Shown one piece after another: positions 30,645-40,500 of a DNA stretch of 64,000 nucleotides (position 1 is its first letter; every line of letters begins with the position of its first letter). Origin of the DNA: Pseudoxanthomonas sp. J35. Lineage in GTDB: Bacteria > Pseudomonadota > Gammaproteobacteria > Xanthomonadales > Xanthomonadaceae. The notes under the pieces were generated by a model, which made no database searches, was not told where the DNA came from, and saw nothing but the letters and a program-made list of their open reading frames with translations. The position numbers were made by a program, and so were the translations under genes. The stretch covers positions 51,523 through 115,522 of the forward strand of contig NZ_KI911337.1 of NCBI RefSeq assembly GCF_000513995.1, read 5' to 3'.

Positions 30645-31963
30645 GCGGCGCCACGCCGGCCGCCGGGGCGGCCACGAAGGGCTACAAGGGCTGGGCCGGC
30701 ATCCGCCGCGCCTTCGGCACGCCGTCGGCGCTGACCCTGGCGCTGCTGGGCTTCGGCTGCGGCCTGCCGTTCCTGCCGATCGCCTCGATGACCCTGTCCA
30801 CGCGCCTGCGCGACTCCGGCCTGGACCTGGGCAGCATCGGCCTGATCAGCCTGGCCAGCTTCTTCTACCTGTTCAAGTTCGTCTGGGCGCCGCTGCTGGA
30901 CCGCTACGTGTTCCGGCCGCTGGGCCTGTTCGGGCGCCGCCGCTCGTGGCTGCTGGCGGCGCAGCTGGGCATCGTCGCCGGCCTGGCCGCGCTGGCCTTC
31001 GTGCGCCCGGAACTGGGCGTGGCGCCACTGGTGGGCTGGGTGCTGTTCACCTCGTTCTGCGGCGCCACCCAGGATTCGGTGGTCGACGCCTACCGCATCG
31101 AGATCGCCCCGGCCAACGCCCAGGCGGCGCTGGCGGCGACCTACACCCTCGGCTACCGCATCGGCCTGATCCTCGGCGGCGCCGGCGCGTTGTACCTGGC
31201 CGACTTCGCCGGCTGGAGGATCGCCTACCTGGGCATGGCCGCGCTGATGCTGCTGCCGCTGCTGGCCACGCTGTCCAGCCGCGAGCCGGTGGCGCCGGAA
31301 ATGACGGTGCAGCGCCGGATCGATTTCCTCGGCGCGTTCTGGCAGCCGTTCTCCAGCTTCTTCCGCAACAACGGCGTGGCCTTCGGGCTGGCCCTGCTGG
31401 TGTTCGTCGGCCTGTTCAAGTTCCCCGACCAGGTGATCGGGGTAATGGCCGGGCCGTTCTACCTGGATTCGGGCTACACCAAGGCCGACATCGCCACGGT
31501 GTCCAAGCTGTACGGGATCTGGGCCGGCATCGGCGGGGCGTTCCTGGGCGGCATGTGCGTGGCGGCGTTCGGCTTCCGCCGGATGCTGCTGGTGGCGGCG
31601 CTGGGCGTGGCCCTGTCCAACCTGGCCTTCCTGCTGATGGCGAAGCATCCATCGGAGCTGTGGGCGTTCTATGCGGCGATCACCGCCGACAACGTCGCCC
31701 AGGGTTTCGCCGGCACCACCCTGGTCGCGTTCATGTCCTCGCTGACCGACCGCGACTTCACCGCGACCCAGTTCGCGCTGATGGTGTCGCTGGCCAACCT
31801 GCCGGGCAAGTTCGCCGGCGGCGTATCCGGCTACGTGGTGGAAGCCAGTTCCTACGGCACCTTCTTCCTGCTCAGCGCCCTGACCGTGGTCCCGACCCTG
31901 CTGCTGCTGGCCTGGCTGTGGCCGCGGATCCGCGAGGCGGCGCCGGTTCCGGCGGACGGTTGA
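30641..31963 (+). CDS. ampG: AmpG-family muropeptide permease (MFS)
   Basis: Inner-membrane proton-driven transporter that brings GlcNAc-anhydroMurNAc peptides from the periplasm into the cytoplasm for peptidoglycan recycling. 440 aa with about 12 predicted spans, starting FGTPSALTLALLGFGCGLPFLPIASMTLSTRLRDSGLDLGSIGL as in AmpG, with KFVWAPLLDRY and a conserved ATQDSVVDAYRIEI-like block. Start GTG 30641 overlaps the xthA stop. AnmK, which acts on the product of this pathway, is also in the window at 40.7 kb. Confidence 0.9.
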   Translation: MSGATPAAGAATKGYKGWAGIRRAFGTPSALTLALLGFGCGLPFLPIASMTLSTRLRDSGLDLGSIGLISLASFFYLFKFVWAPLLDRYVFRPLGLFGRRRSWLLAAQLGIVAGLAALAFVRPELGVAPLVGWVLFTSFCGATQDSVVDAYRIEIAPANAQAALAATYTLGYRIGLILGGAGALYLADFAGWRIAYLGMAALMLLPLLATLSSREPVAPEMTVQRRIDFLGAFWQPFSSFFRNNGVAFGLALLVFVGLFKFPDQVIGVMAGPFYLDSGYTKADIATVSKLYGIWAGIGGAFLGGMCVAAFGFRRMLLVAALGVALSNLAFLLMAKHPSELWAFYAAITADNVAQGFAGTTLVAFMSSLTDRDFTATQFALMVSLANLPGKFAGGVSGYVVEASSYGTFFLLSALTVVPTLLLLAWLWPRIREAAPVPADG

Positions 31964-32043
31964 GAACGCCGGTGGAAAGGCATGCCGACGCCGGCGAATC
32001 GTGGCAGTCTTGGCCGTCGTCGACCATGCCGAAGGGGACCGCC

Positions 32044-32271
32044 ATGACCGACCTGCTGCTGCAGGACATCGACGCGATCCTGGCCGAGCGCATCCGCCGG
32101 GTGGCCGCCGCCCGCGGCTGGACCCAGCACGAGACCATCCTGCGCCTGCTGGAGCAGGGCCTGTTCGCCTGCGAGCAGGAAGTCCGCGGCGGGTTCGAGG
32201 ACCAGGAAGTGGACGCCCTGGCCGCGGCGATCGCCGCGCTGAAGGAAGTGCCGGCCGGGCGCAGCTTCTGA
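32044..32271 (+). CDS. Small conserved-looking protein, unknown function
   Basis: A 75-aa acidic, mostly helical protein (MTDLLLQDIDAILAERIRRV ... EVDALAAAIAALKEVPAGRSF). The first 40 residues have the look of a short helix-turn-helix or ribbon-helix-helix monomer (RVAAARGWTQHETILRLLEQGL), so DNA binding is possible but not shown. AAGGGGA precedes ATG 32044. It lies 80 bp after ampG on the same strand. Confidence 0.6.
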   Translation: MTDLLLQDIDAILAERIRRVAAARGWTQHETILRLLEQGLFACEQEVRGGFEDQEVDALAAAIAALKEVPAGRSF

Positions 32272-32295
32272 GGCCGGCCCGCCGGGGCTGCGGCG

Positions 32296-32945
32296 CTACT
32301 GCGGCAGCCGGGTGCGTGCCTGCGCGTAGCCCTGCGTGGCGCGGGCGCCGCCGCCGGCCAGCGCATTGCGCCGCTCGCGCAGGCGCTGCGCGGCGTAGGT
32401 GAGCGCGGCGGCCATGACCAGGGTGTAGCCCAGCAGTTCGGTGCGCTCCCCGGCGGCGTTCTTGACCACGCGCACGTAGTTGTCGGCCAGCAGGCCTTCC
32501 CACAGCGCGGTCATGCCGAACAGGCGCGAGTAGATCAGCAGCAGCACCAGGCCGATGGTCATCACCGTGCTGGCGCGCGAACGCAGGAGGCTCGCGGTGG
32601 CCGCCAGCGTCGACTGGCGGTGGCGCAGGGCGTAGCCGAGGCTGGCGGCGGCCACGCCGGCGACCAGGATCGACCACAGGCCGCGGAAGAGCAGGTCCCA
32701 GACCGCGTCCAGCTCGCGGATCAGCATCGAGGCGAAGAAGCCGGCGGCCAGCACCGCGAAGCCGCGCTCGTCGGCGCGCGCGCGGGCGACCCGGGCGAAT
32801 GCCAGGACGGTGGCGAACAGGAAACCGAGCTGGGTGAGCTCGACCAGCGACCATTCGCCCAGCTGTCGCGCAGCCACTGGATGTCGGCGTACAGGAGGGC
32901 CACGGGGGCGGCCATGATCAGCGCCAGCAGCGCGGAACGGCCCAC
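32296..32945 (-). pseudogene. Inner-membrane protein of unknown function, probably frameshifted
   Basis: The frame 32296-32877 encodes a multi-span membrane protein (about five hydrophobic stretches: LTQLGFLFATVLAFARV, LWSILVAGVAAASLGYAL, VMTIGLVLLLIYSRLF and others) but has no start signal. The adjoining frame from GTG 32945 supplies what looks like its missing first span ([31 protein letters not shown]). The frames meet at GGCGAAT (plus-strand complement at 32852-32858). Restoring a second GGCGAAT copy would join them as ...WANGEWSLVEL..., so loss of one 7-bp repeat is a simple explanation. No function can be named. The region 32946-33238 beyond it holds nothing I can support. Confidence 0.5.
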
Positions 32946-33238
32946 GTGGGCCAGGAGGGTGTGCAGTTCTTTGTCCGCGGCGGGAACCCTGGGGGGAGGT
33001 TGCGCGGGGTGGTCGCCGGCCGGATGCGGGGCACCGGGGGCGGATGGGGTGGCGGAATCTTAACGTCGGCCGCGCCCGCCCTCGGCATCACCGCTGGAAC
33101 GCTGTGCGCCGCTTCAGCTGGCCGCTGGCGGGTCGGGCTGCGTGGCCTCATCGGCCCCCGCACACCGTGGCACTCTTGGAAGGACACACGAGGAGGGAGC
33201 CGGACGTGGCGGACGCCGTTCCCCGGGAGTTGCAGGCA

Positions 33239-33754
33239 ATGCCGCTGAGGATGCGGGCCGTGGCTGCGGACATCACCACCCTGCGGGTGGACGCCATCGT
33301 CAACGCCGCCAATTCCTCGCTGCTCGGCGGCGGTGGGGTGGACGGCGCGATCCATCGCGCCGCCGGCCCGGGCCTGCTGGAGGAATGCCGCGGGCTGGGC
33401 TGGTGCCCCACCGGCGAGGCCCGCATCACCGGCGGCCACCGCCTGCCGGCGCGGCACGTGATCCATACCGTGGGCCCGGTATGGCGCGGCGGCGGCGCGG
33501 GCGAAGCGGAGCTGCTGGCGGCCTGCTACCGCAACAGCCTGGTGCTGGCCGAGGCCCACGGTTGCCTGGTGGTCGCCTTCCCCTCGATCAGCACCGGCGT
33601 GTACGGCTTCCCGCCCGACCTGGCCGCGCCGATCGCGGTGGAGACGGTGCTCGCGTTCCCGGCGCAGCGGGTGCACGAGGTGGTGTTCTGCCGCTACTCG
33701 GTGGACGACCTGCTGCGTTACGAAAGCGAGCTGGCCGGCGTGCCCGGCATCTAG
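33239..33754 (+). CDS. Macrodomain protein (O-acetyl-ADP-ribose deacetylase type)
   Basis: A 171-aa single macrodomain, expected to bind ADP-ribose and hydrolyse O-acetyl-ADP-ribose or mono-ADP-ribose esters. Family blocks: [36 protein letters not shown], the [25 protein letters not shown] strand and [18 protein letters not shown]. The Asn/Asp active-site pair ([15 protein letters not shown]) is intact, as in YmdB. ATG 33239 is used; ATG 33251 is also possible. Confidence 0.92.
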   Translation: MPLRMRAVAADITTLRVDAIVNAANSSLLGGGGVDGAIHRAAGPGLLEECRGLGWCPTGEARITGGHRLPARHVIHTVGPVWRGGGAGEAELLAACYRNSLVLAEAHGCLVVAFPSISTGVYGFPPDLAAPIAVETVLAFPAQRVHEVVFCRYSVDDLLRYESELAGVPGI

Positions 33755-33778
33755 CCCCGGCACGCCGGCGACCGCTGC

Positions 33779-35704
33779 TCAGGGCAGCGGCAGGGGGTCG
33801 TCGCGGTAGATGGCCACGTGCGGCACGCCATCGGCGCCGATCCAGCCGCGGTACATGCCGCCGGTGTTGAACGGGAAGGCGGCCTTGCCCTGCGCGTCCA
33901 GGGCGATCGCGCCGCCGTCTCCGCCGGCCTTCGGGATCATGCCGTTGATCACCTGCTCGCTGGCGCGGGCGATGCTGTCGCCGGACAGGCGCACGCGCGC
34001 GCAGATCTCGTGCGCGGCGGCGGTGCGGATGTAGAACTCGCCCCAGCCGGTGCCCGACACCGCGCAGCGGTCGTCGGCCCAGGTGCCGGCGCCGATGATC
34101 GGCGAGTCGCCGACGCGGCCGTAGCGCTTGTTGGTCATGCCGCCGGTGGAGGTGCCGGCGGCCAGGCGCCCGTCGGCGTCCAGCGCCACCGCGCCGACGG
34201 TGCCGAAGTAGGCCTTGGCCGGCGCGTTCGAGTGCAGCGCATGCGGCCTGCTGTCGTCCTGCAGCGCCTTCTGCAGTTGCCGCCAGCGCTTCTCGGTGCG
34301 GAAGTACGAAGGATCCACCAGGGCGATGCCCTGTTCCTTGGCGAAGATCTCGGCGCCGTCGCCGACCATCATCACGTGGCGCGACTTCTCCATGATCGCG
34401 CGTGCCAGGGTGATCGGATTGCGCACGCGGTGCAGGCCCGCCGCCGCGCCGGCGCGGCCGCTGGCGCCGTCCATGATCGAGGTGTCCAGCTCGTTGCGGC
34501 CGTCGTGGGTGAACACCGCGCCGCGCCCGGCGTTGAACATCGGCGCGTCCTCCAGCACGGTCACCGCCGCGGTCACCGCCTCCAGCGCCGGCTGGCCCGC
34601 CTGCAGCTTCGCGTGGCCGGCGCGCAGGGCCTCGGCCAGCGCCGCGCGCGCGGCGTCCTCCTCGGCGGGGGTCAGGTCGCCCGGCTCGACGCCGGCGCCG
34701 GCATGGATCACCAGCAGCGGCTGCTCCAGCGCCGCCAGCACGCCGTCGCGCACCGCGTAGGCGCGGCGCGAGGCGGGGTTGTCGACCTTGCCGGAAGGCA
34801 GGTGCAGGGTCGAACCGGTGCCGGCGACCACCGCCTCGAAACGCCCCTGGCGCATCGGCTCGTCCTCGGCCTGCGCGTCGAAGCGGCCGCGGACCACGGT
34901 GGCGCCGGCGCCCGGCGCGGTGGCGTAGACGCGGCCGGTGCCGTCGGCTTCCACCGCCACCGCTGCGTCCTCGTCCACGCCCAGGCCGAGCAGCGGGCGG
35001 CCGGCCATCGATTCGGCCTTGGCGACGAAGGCCAGCAGCCGGCCGAGGCGGTTGCGCTCGCTGAAGTGGGTGTCGGTCACCACGCCCTCGAGCAGGTCCA
35101 GGTGGAGGAAACCGGTCTCGATGGTGACCTCGTCGCCCAGTGGGTTGGCCAGCGCGCGCGGGCTGGTGATGCTGCCGCCGTCCATCGCTCCGTAGAGGTA
35201 CTCGCCGAGGATCGCCAGGCCGGCGCTGGTGCCACCCAGCGGCTTGCCGGCGCGCACGTGCGCGTCCAGCGCTGTGGCCACCGGCGTGCCGCGCCAGTAG
35301 CGCACGTAGCGCGACTGGTCGCCGCCGGCGATGAAGATGCCGTCGGCGCGCTTGAGCGCGCGCAGGATCGCCGGGTCGGAAGCGGCCTCGCGGTCTTTGA
35401 ACACGAAGGTCTCCACCGAGGCGATGCCGCCGACCTCGTTGTAGAACTCCTCGCCGATCTCGCCGCCGAGCGAGGCGCGCAGCACGACGATGTGGCCGTG
35501 GCCGGCCTTGTCCATGAACCAGCGCAGCGCGTCGTGGTTGCGGTCGCCGCCGCCCATCAGCAGCAGGCCGGGAGCGACCTTGCCGGGCGTCTTCGCCTTC
35601 GGGTCGCCCAGCAGGTGGTGGCCATAGTCGGCGGCCAGCACCGGCGCCGCCAGCAGGCAGCCCAGGGCGAACGCGACCATCTTCCGCATACCGCGCATCT
35701 TCAT
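33779..35704 (-). CDS. Exported cyanophycinase fused to isoaspartyl peptidase/L-asparaginase
   Basis: A 641-aa two-enzyme fusion with a signal peptide (VAFALGCLLAAPVLAA, about 10-25). Residues about 45-310 are a cyanophycinase-like S51 serine peptidase: LLLMGGGDRNHDALRWFMDKAGHG, IFIAGGDQSRYVRYW, and nucleophile Ser160 in LGGTSAGLAILGEYL. Residues about 330-640 are a T2 Ntn-hydrolase (isoaspartyl peptidase/type III asparaginase): VIHAGAG start, and self-cleavage nucleophile Thr502 in YFGTVGAVALDADG followed by AAGTSTGGMTNKRYGRVGDSPIIGAG. Together the halves could cut cyanophycin to beta-Asp-Arg and then to Asp and Arg. ATG 35704 follows GGAG. Divergent from an ECF sigma/FecR/TonB receptor set. 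Confidence 0.9.
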   Translation of the reverse strand: MKMRGMRKMVAFALGCLLAAPVLAADYGHHLLGDPKAKTPGKVAPGLLLMGGGDRNHDALRWFMDKAGHGHIVVLRASLGGEIGEEFYNEVGGIASVETFVFKDREAASDPAILRALKRADGIFIAGGDQSRYVRYWRGTPVATALDAHVRAGKPLGGTSAGLAILGEYLYGAMDGGSITSPRALANPLGDEVTIETGFLHLDLLEGVVTDTHFSERNRLGRLLAFVAKAESMAGRPLLGLGVDEDAAVAVEADGTGRVYATAPGAGATVVRGRFDAQAEDEPMRQGRFEAVVAGTGSTLHLPSGKVDNPASRRAYAVRDGVLAALEQPLLVIHAGAGVEPGDLTPAEEDAARAALAEALRAGHAKLQAGQPALEAVTAAVTVLEDAPMFNAGRGAVFTHDGRNELDTSIMDGASGRAGAAAGLHRVRNPITLARAIMEKSRHVMMVGDGAEIFAKEQGIALVDPSYFRTEKRWRQLQKALQDDSRPHALHSNAPAKAYFGTVGAVALDADGRLAAGTSTGGMTNKRYGRVGDSPIIGAGTWADDRCAVSGTGWGEFYIRTAAAHEICARVRLSGDSIARASEQVINGMIPKAGGDGGAIALDAQGKAAFPFNTGGMYRGWIGADGVPHVAIYRDDPLPLP

Positions 35705-35807
35705 CCGCAACTCCGTGTGTGGGCCGCGGCGAAGCGCCGCGCCGGCTACCACAGCCTAGACGAACTGGGGACCGCATTCCCCCATGCCGGTCGGCTAGAG
35801 TGCGGCG

Positions 35808-36404
35808 ATGTCCACCGAATTCGACGACTGGTTCGCCTGCGAGGTGCTGGCGCACGAGCGCGCGCTGATGCACTACCTGCAACGCTGCTGGCCGCACCGC
35901 GACGAGCTGCACGACCTGCGCCAGGAGATCTACGTGCGGATCTACGAGGCCGCCGCGCGCAGCCGCCCGACCGCGCCGAAGGCCTTCCTGTTCGCCACCG
36001 CCCGCCACCTGATGGCCGACCGCGCCCGCCGCGGCAAGGTGGTGTCGATCGAGCCGGTGGGTGATTTCGACCCGTCGAACGTCTACCTGATCGACGAGGT
36101 CTCGCCGGAGCGCTGGACCGGCACCCGTCAGGCCCTGCGCCGGCTGGTGGAGGCGCTGGACCGCTTGCCCGGCCGCTGCCGCGAGGTGGTGTGGCTGCGC
36201 CGGGTCGAGGAGCTGTCGCAGAACGAGGTGGCCCAGCGGCTGGGCATCAGCGGGAGGACCGTGGAAAAGCACCTGGCCAAGGGCATGCGCCTGATCGCGG
36301 ACCACCTGTACGGGGGCGGGCCGTTGCCGCGGCCCGCACGCCGCCGCGGGGATGGAGCCGGCATGGAGCACGAGCACGGACATGGACGACAGCAGGAAGA
36401 TTGA
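35808..36404 (+). CDS. ECF sigma factor, FecI-like
   Basis: A 198-aa RNA polymerase sigma factor. Region 2 (about 20-85, LMHYLQRCWPHRDELHDLRQEIYVRIYE ... TARHLMADRARRG) and region 4 (about 125-175, LDRLPGRCREVVWLRRVEELSQNEVAQRLGISGRTVEKHLAKGM) are complete. The C-terminus after 180 is an His/Gly/Arg tail overlapping the next gene. It is held by the FecR-like protein encoded immediately downstream and expected to drive the TonB receptor gene and possibly the divergent cyanophycinase gene. Confidence 0.92.
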   Translation: MSTEFDDWFACEVLAHERALMHYLQRCWPHRDELHDLRQEIYVRIYEAAARSRPTAPKAFLFATARHLMADRARRGKVVSIEPVGDFDPSNVYLIDEVSPERWTGTRQALRRLVEALDRLPGRCREVVWLRRVEELSQNEVAQRLGISGRTVEKHLAKGMRLIADHLYGGGPLPRPARRRGDGAGMEHEHGHGRQQED

Positions 36405-37482
36405 ACGCACCGCCGCGGCCTGGCTGGCGCGACGCGAGGGCGGCCAGTGGGGCGCGCAGGACCAGCAGGCGCTGGAGGCGTGGCTGGCCGGGTCGACCGC
36501 GCACCGCGTCGCCTTCCTGCGCCTGCAGGCGGCCTGGAACGAGGCCGCGCGGCTGAAGGCGCTGGCCGCCGGCCTGGCGCCGGGCAGCGTGCCCGGGCGC
36601 GGGCAGTGGGCCGGATGGGCCGCCGCCGGCGCGCCGCGGGCCGAACCGGCCGGTGCCGACGACCCGCCGGCGTTGGCCGCCCGGACCCACGCCCTGCCGG
36701 ACCTGCGCGCGGTGTCCTTCGCCCCGCGCCGGCCTGCACCACGCCCCGCGCGCTGGCCGCGCGCGCTGGCCGCCGGCTTCGTCCTGGCCGTGGCCGGCGG
36801 GCTGGGCTGGGGCGCCTGGCAGCTGGGCGGCCGGCAGGAGGCCGCCTACGCCAGCGCGGTCGGGAAGGTGGTCGAGGTGGCGCTGGCCGACGGCTCGAAG
36901 GCCACGCTCAGCAGCGACAGCCGGCTGCAGGTGCGCATGGACCGCGGCGAACGCCACGTCGCCCTGCTGCGCGGCGAGGCCTTCTTCGAGGTCGCCCACG
37001 AGGCCGGGCGGCCGTTCGTGGTCGAAGCCGACGGCCACCGCGCCGTCGCCGTCGGCACCCGCTATGCGGTGCGCCGCGACGCCGACACGCTGCGGGTGGT
37101 GGTGACCGAGGGCCGGGTGCGGCTGGACGGCGCCGGCGGGGGGCGCAACCTCCCGGTCTCGCTGCTGCCGGCCGGCAGCGTCGCCACCGTCGGCCGCAAC
37201 GGCGTGCTGGTGCGCTCGCTGCCGCCGGAGGAAGCGGCCCGCTACGTGGAATGGCGCAGCGGCTTCCTGGTCTTCGACGACGCGCCGCTGGCGCAGGCGG
37301 CGGCCGAGTTCAACCGCTTCAACACCCGCCGCCTGGAGCTGGCCGATCCGGCGGTGGCGCAGCTGCGGATCGGCGGCCACTTCCGCTGGTCCGGGCTGGA
37401 CGCCTTCGTCGGGTTACTGGAGCAGGGCTTCCCGGTGCGCGCCGAGCGCCACCCGGACCGGATCGTCCTGCACTCGCGCTGA
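36382..37482 (+). CDS. FecR-like anti-sigma / signal transducer
   Basis: A 366-aa bitopic membrane protein. N-terminal DUF4880-like anti-sigma helices (1-55, ERTAAAWLARREGGQWGAQDQQALEAWLAGS), one membrane span near 125-150 (LAAGFVLAVAGGLGWGAW), a periplasmic FecR domain (about 160-260, VEVALADGSKATLSSDSRLQVRM, RGEAFFEVAHEAGRPFVVEAD) and a C-terminal STN-partner/DUF4974-like domain (LAQAAAEFNRFNTRRLELAD). It relays the receptor signal to the sigma factor, whose gene it overlaps by 23 bp. Confidence 0.92.
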   Translation: MDDSRKIERTAAAWLARREGGQWGAQDQQALEAWLAGSTAHRVAFLRLQAAWNEAARLKALAAGLAPGSVPGRGQWAGWAAAGAPRAEPAGADDPPALAARTHALPDLRAVSFAPRRPAPRPARWPRALAAGFVLAVAGGLGWGAWQLGGRQEAAYASAVGKVVEVALADGSKATLSSDSRLQVRMDRGERHVALLRGEAFFEVAHEAGRPFVVEADGHRAVAVGTRYAVRRDADTLRVVVTEGRVRLDGAGGGRNLPVSLLPAGSVATVGRNGVLVRSLPPEEAARYVEWRSGFLVFDDAPLAQAAAEFNRFNTRRLELADPAVAQLRIGGHFRWSGLDAFVGLLEQGFPVRAERHPDRIVLHSR

Positions 37483-37564
37483 GCGGGCGGCAATGGGGGA
37501 AGCGGCCGCCTCGTTCGTCATGGCAACAAAAGAGTGCCGTCCCGGCACCGGGGAGAGAAAACCG

Positions 37565-40500
37565 ATGCGTCACCCGTCGCGTGTCCTGCTGTTGACCCTG
37601 GCCTGTTCCGCCGTGCTGGCGGCGCAGGCCGCCCAGGCTGCCGGCCCGATCAACGTGCCGGCCGGCGACCTGGCCGCCGCGCTGAACGCGCTGGCGCGCC
37701 AGTCCGATACCCAGCTCGTGTACCGGGCCGACGACCTGCGCGGCCGGCAGACCGCCGGGGTGCAGGGCGCGGCCGATACCGAGCAGGCGCTGCAGCAGCT
37801 GCTGCAGGGCAGCGGCTTCAGCGCCCGCCGCGACGCCAGCGGCGCGGTGCTGGTGGCGCGGGTGGAACCGCCGGCGCGGCGCCGCGCCCCGGCGCCGCAG
37901 GCGCAGGAGGCTTCCGCCGGCAGCGCCCCGGCCGGGGAGCCGGTGGTGGAGATCGACACGGTCACGGTGACCGGTTCGCGCATCCCGCGCGCGCAGATCG
38001 AGGGCCCGGCGCCGATCAGCGTGGTCACCGCCGAGGAGATCCGCGCCAACGGCTTCACCTCGGTGCCGGACGTGCTGCGGGCGATGACCCAGAACGGCGG
38101 CGAGACCCAGAGCCAGCAGTCGGCCAGCGGCGCCGACTTCTCGCCGGGCGCGCAGCAGGTCGACCTGCGCGGCCTCGGCCCGAACCACACCCTGGTGCTG
38201 GTCAACGGCCGCCGCATCGCCGACTTCCCGATGCCGTTCAAGGGCCGCAGCAACTTCACCGACATCTCCAGCATCCCGATCGCGATGATCGAGCGGGTGG
38301 AGGTGCTGACCGGCAGCGCCTCGGCGATCTACGGCTCCGACGCGATCTCCGGCGTGGTCAATTTCATCCTCAAGAAGAAGGCCGACGGCACCATCGTCGA
38401 CATGCGCCTGGGCACCACGACCGAAGGCGGCGGCGAGTCGTTCGATGCCAGCCTGGTCAGCGGCTTCGGGCGCGGCGGCTTCAGCGGCGTGTACAGCATC
38501 GACGTGCAGTCGCAGACCCCGCTGTGGGCCTACGAGCGCGACATCCAGGATTCGACCAAGGACGGCCCGACCGCCAACTCGCAGATCGCCCGCCGCGCCT
38601 GGCTGCGCACCGACTGGTGGGACGACTACATCGACCCGGGCCAGGCCACCTGCGACGCGCTGTCCGGGCAGAACGGCGGCACCACCTACTACGCCTACCG
38701 GCCGCGCTACGGCTACTACTGCGGCAGCGACGAGTCGATCGGCTACGGCACCATCCTCAGCAAGCGCCGCGGCGTGAATGGCTATGCCTCGCTGAACTAC
38801 GACTTCGGCAACGGCCACCAGTGGTTCGCCGACGTGCAGGCCGGCCACCACCAGGTCGAGCTGTTCCGCGACGTGTCCTCGTGGAGCTACATGGCGCCGG
38901 ACGGCAACGAGGAGGGCTACTTCTACAACCAGGCCACCGGCCAGGTGGAGTACTGGCAGCGCCAGTTCTCGCCGGAGGAAATGGGCGGGCTGGACCGCGG
39001 CATGGTCGAGACCACGCAGAAGACCTTCGGCCTGACCACCGGCTTCCAGGGCAGCTTCGCCGCCGACTGGGACTACGAAGCCTCGCTGAGCTGGTCGCAG
39101 TACAAGGCGAGGATCAGCTGGCCGCAGATCGTCGCCGCGCGCGCCAACGACCTGTTCCTCGGCCCGCAGCTGGGCGTGGACGACGACGGCTTCCCGGTGT
39201 TCGACGCCGACCCGTCGCGCCTGTACCGGCCGCTCAGCCGCGCCGAGTACGACAGCATCGCCGCGCGCACGGTCTACCACCCGCAGTCGGAGACCGCGAC
39301 CCTGGCGGCGACGGTGAGCACCGCCGACCTGTTCGCGCTGCCCGGCGGCGATGCCGGCTTCGCCGCCACGGTCGAGTACGGCCACCAGAGCTACGACCTA
39401 AACCCCGACCCGCTGGCGACGCAGTACTACTATTACAGCTGGAAGGATTCCGACGGCCACGGCAGCCGCAACCGCTGGGCCGGCGCGGCCGAGCTGCGCA
39501 TGCCGCTGCTGGAGTCGCTGAGCTGGAGCCTGGCCGGCCGCTACGACCAGTACCGCTATTCCGGCAACAGCGTCGGCAAGGCGACCTGGAGCACCGGCCT
39601 GGAGTGGCGTCCGCTGGACAGCCTGCTGGTGCGCGGCTCCTACGGCACCGCGTTCCGCGCGCCGGACCTGCACTACGTCTACGCCGGCGTCGGCAACGAC
39701 GAGACCTCCGGCAACGACTACTACAACTGCCTGCTCGACGACGCCGACGACTGCTCCGACTACGAGGAGGGCCTGATCCGCACCCGCGCCGGCAACCGCG
39801 ACCTGGAACCGGAGACCAGCACTTCCTGGACCGCCGGCTTCGTGTGGTCGCCGCTGGAAGGCCTGGACCTGTCGGCCGACTGGTTCGACATCGACATGCG
39901 CGACCAGGTGCAGGACATGAGCGTGGACGCGATCCTGCGCGACGAGGCCGCCTGCCGCCTCGGCGAGCTGCCGGCGACCTCGCCGACCTGCGTCGACGCG
40001 CTGGCCCGTGTCACCCGCAGCGCCAATGGCAGCCTGTACGGGATCTCGGTGGCGCCGATCAACGTCGCCCGCGAGCGCACCCGCGGCGTCGACGTGGCCG
40101 CGCGCTACCGCCTGGAGACCGGCATCGGCCGCTTCACCCTCACCTTCAACCACACCTGGGTGAAGGAGCACGAGTTCCAGCAGTTCCCGGGCGATCCGGT
40201 CGAGGACCAGTTCGCCACCAACAGCGGCTTCGACATCCCGCGGACCAAGAGCAACGCCAGCATCGGCTGGGATCGCGGTCCGTGGACGGTGACGCTGTAT
40301 GGCTCGCGCCTGGGCCGGTTGCCGAACGGCTGGTCGTACGACCAGGTGTGGGAGGACGGCGACCCGGGTCCGTGGATCCCGGCGACCTACCGCTACAACG
40401 CCTCGGCGCAGTTCCGCTTCAACGACCACTCGCGCCTGAGCCTGGCCATCACCAACCTGGCCAACAAGATGCCGCCGAAGGATCCGACCTACACGGCGTA

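Noticed and set aside
32946..33248. A 100-residue plus-strand frame between the broken membrane gene and the macrodomain gene
   Set aside because: Gly/Arg/Trp-rich, no Shine-Dalgarno, overlaps the start of the macrodomain gene in another frame.
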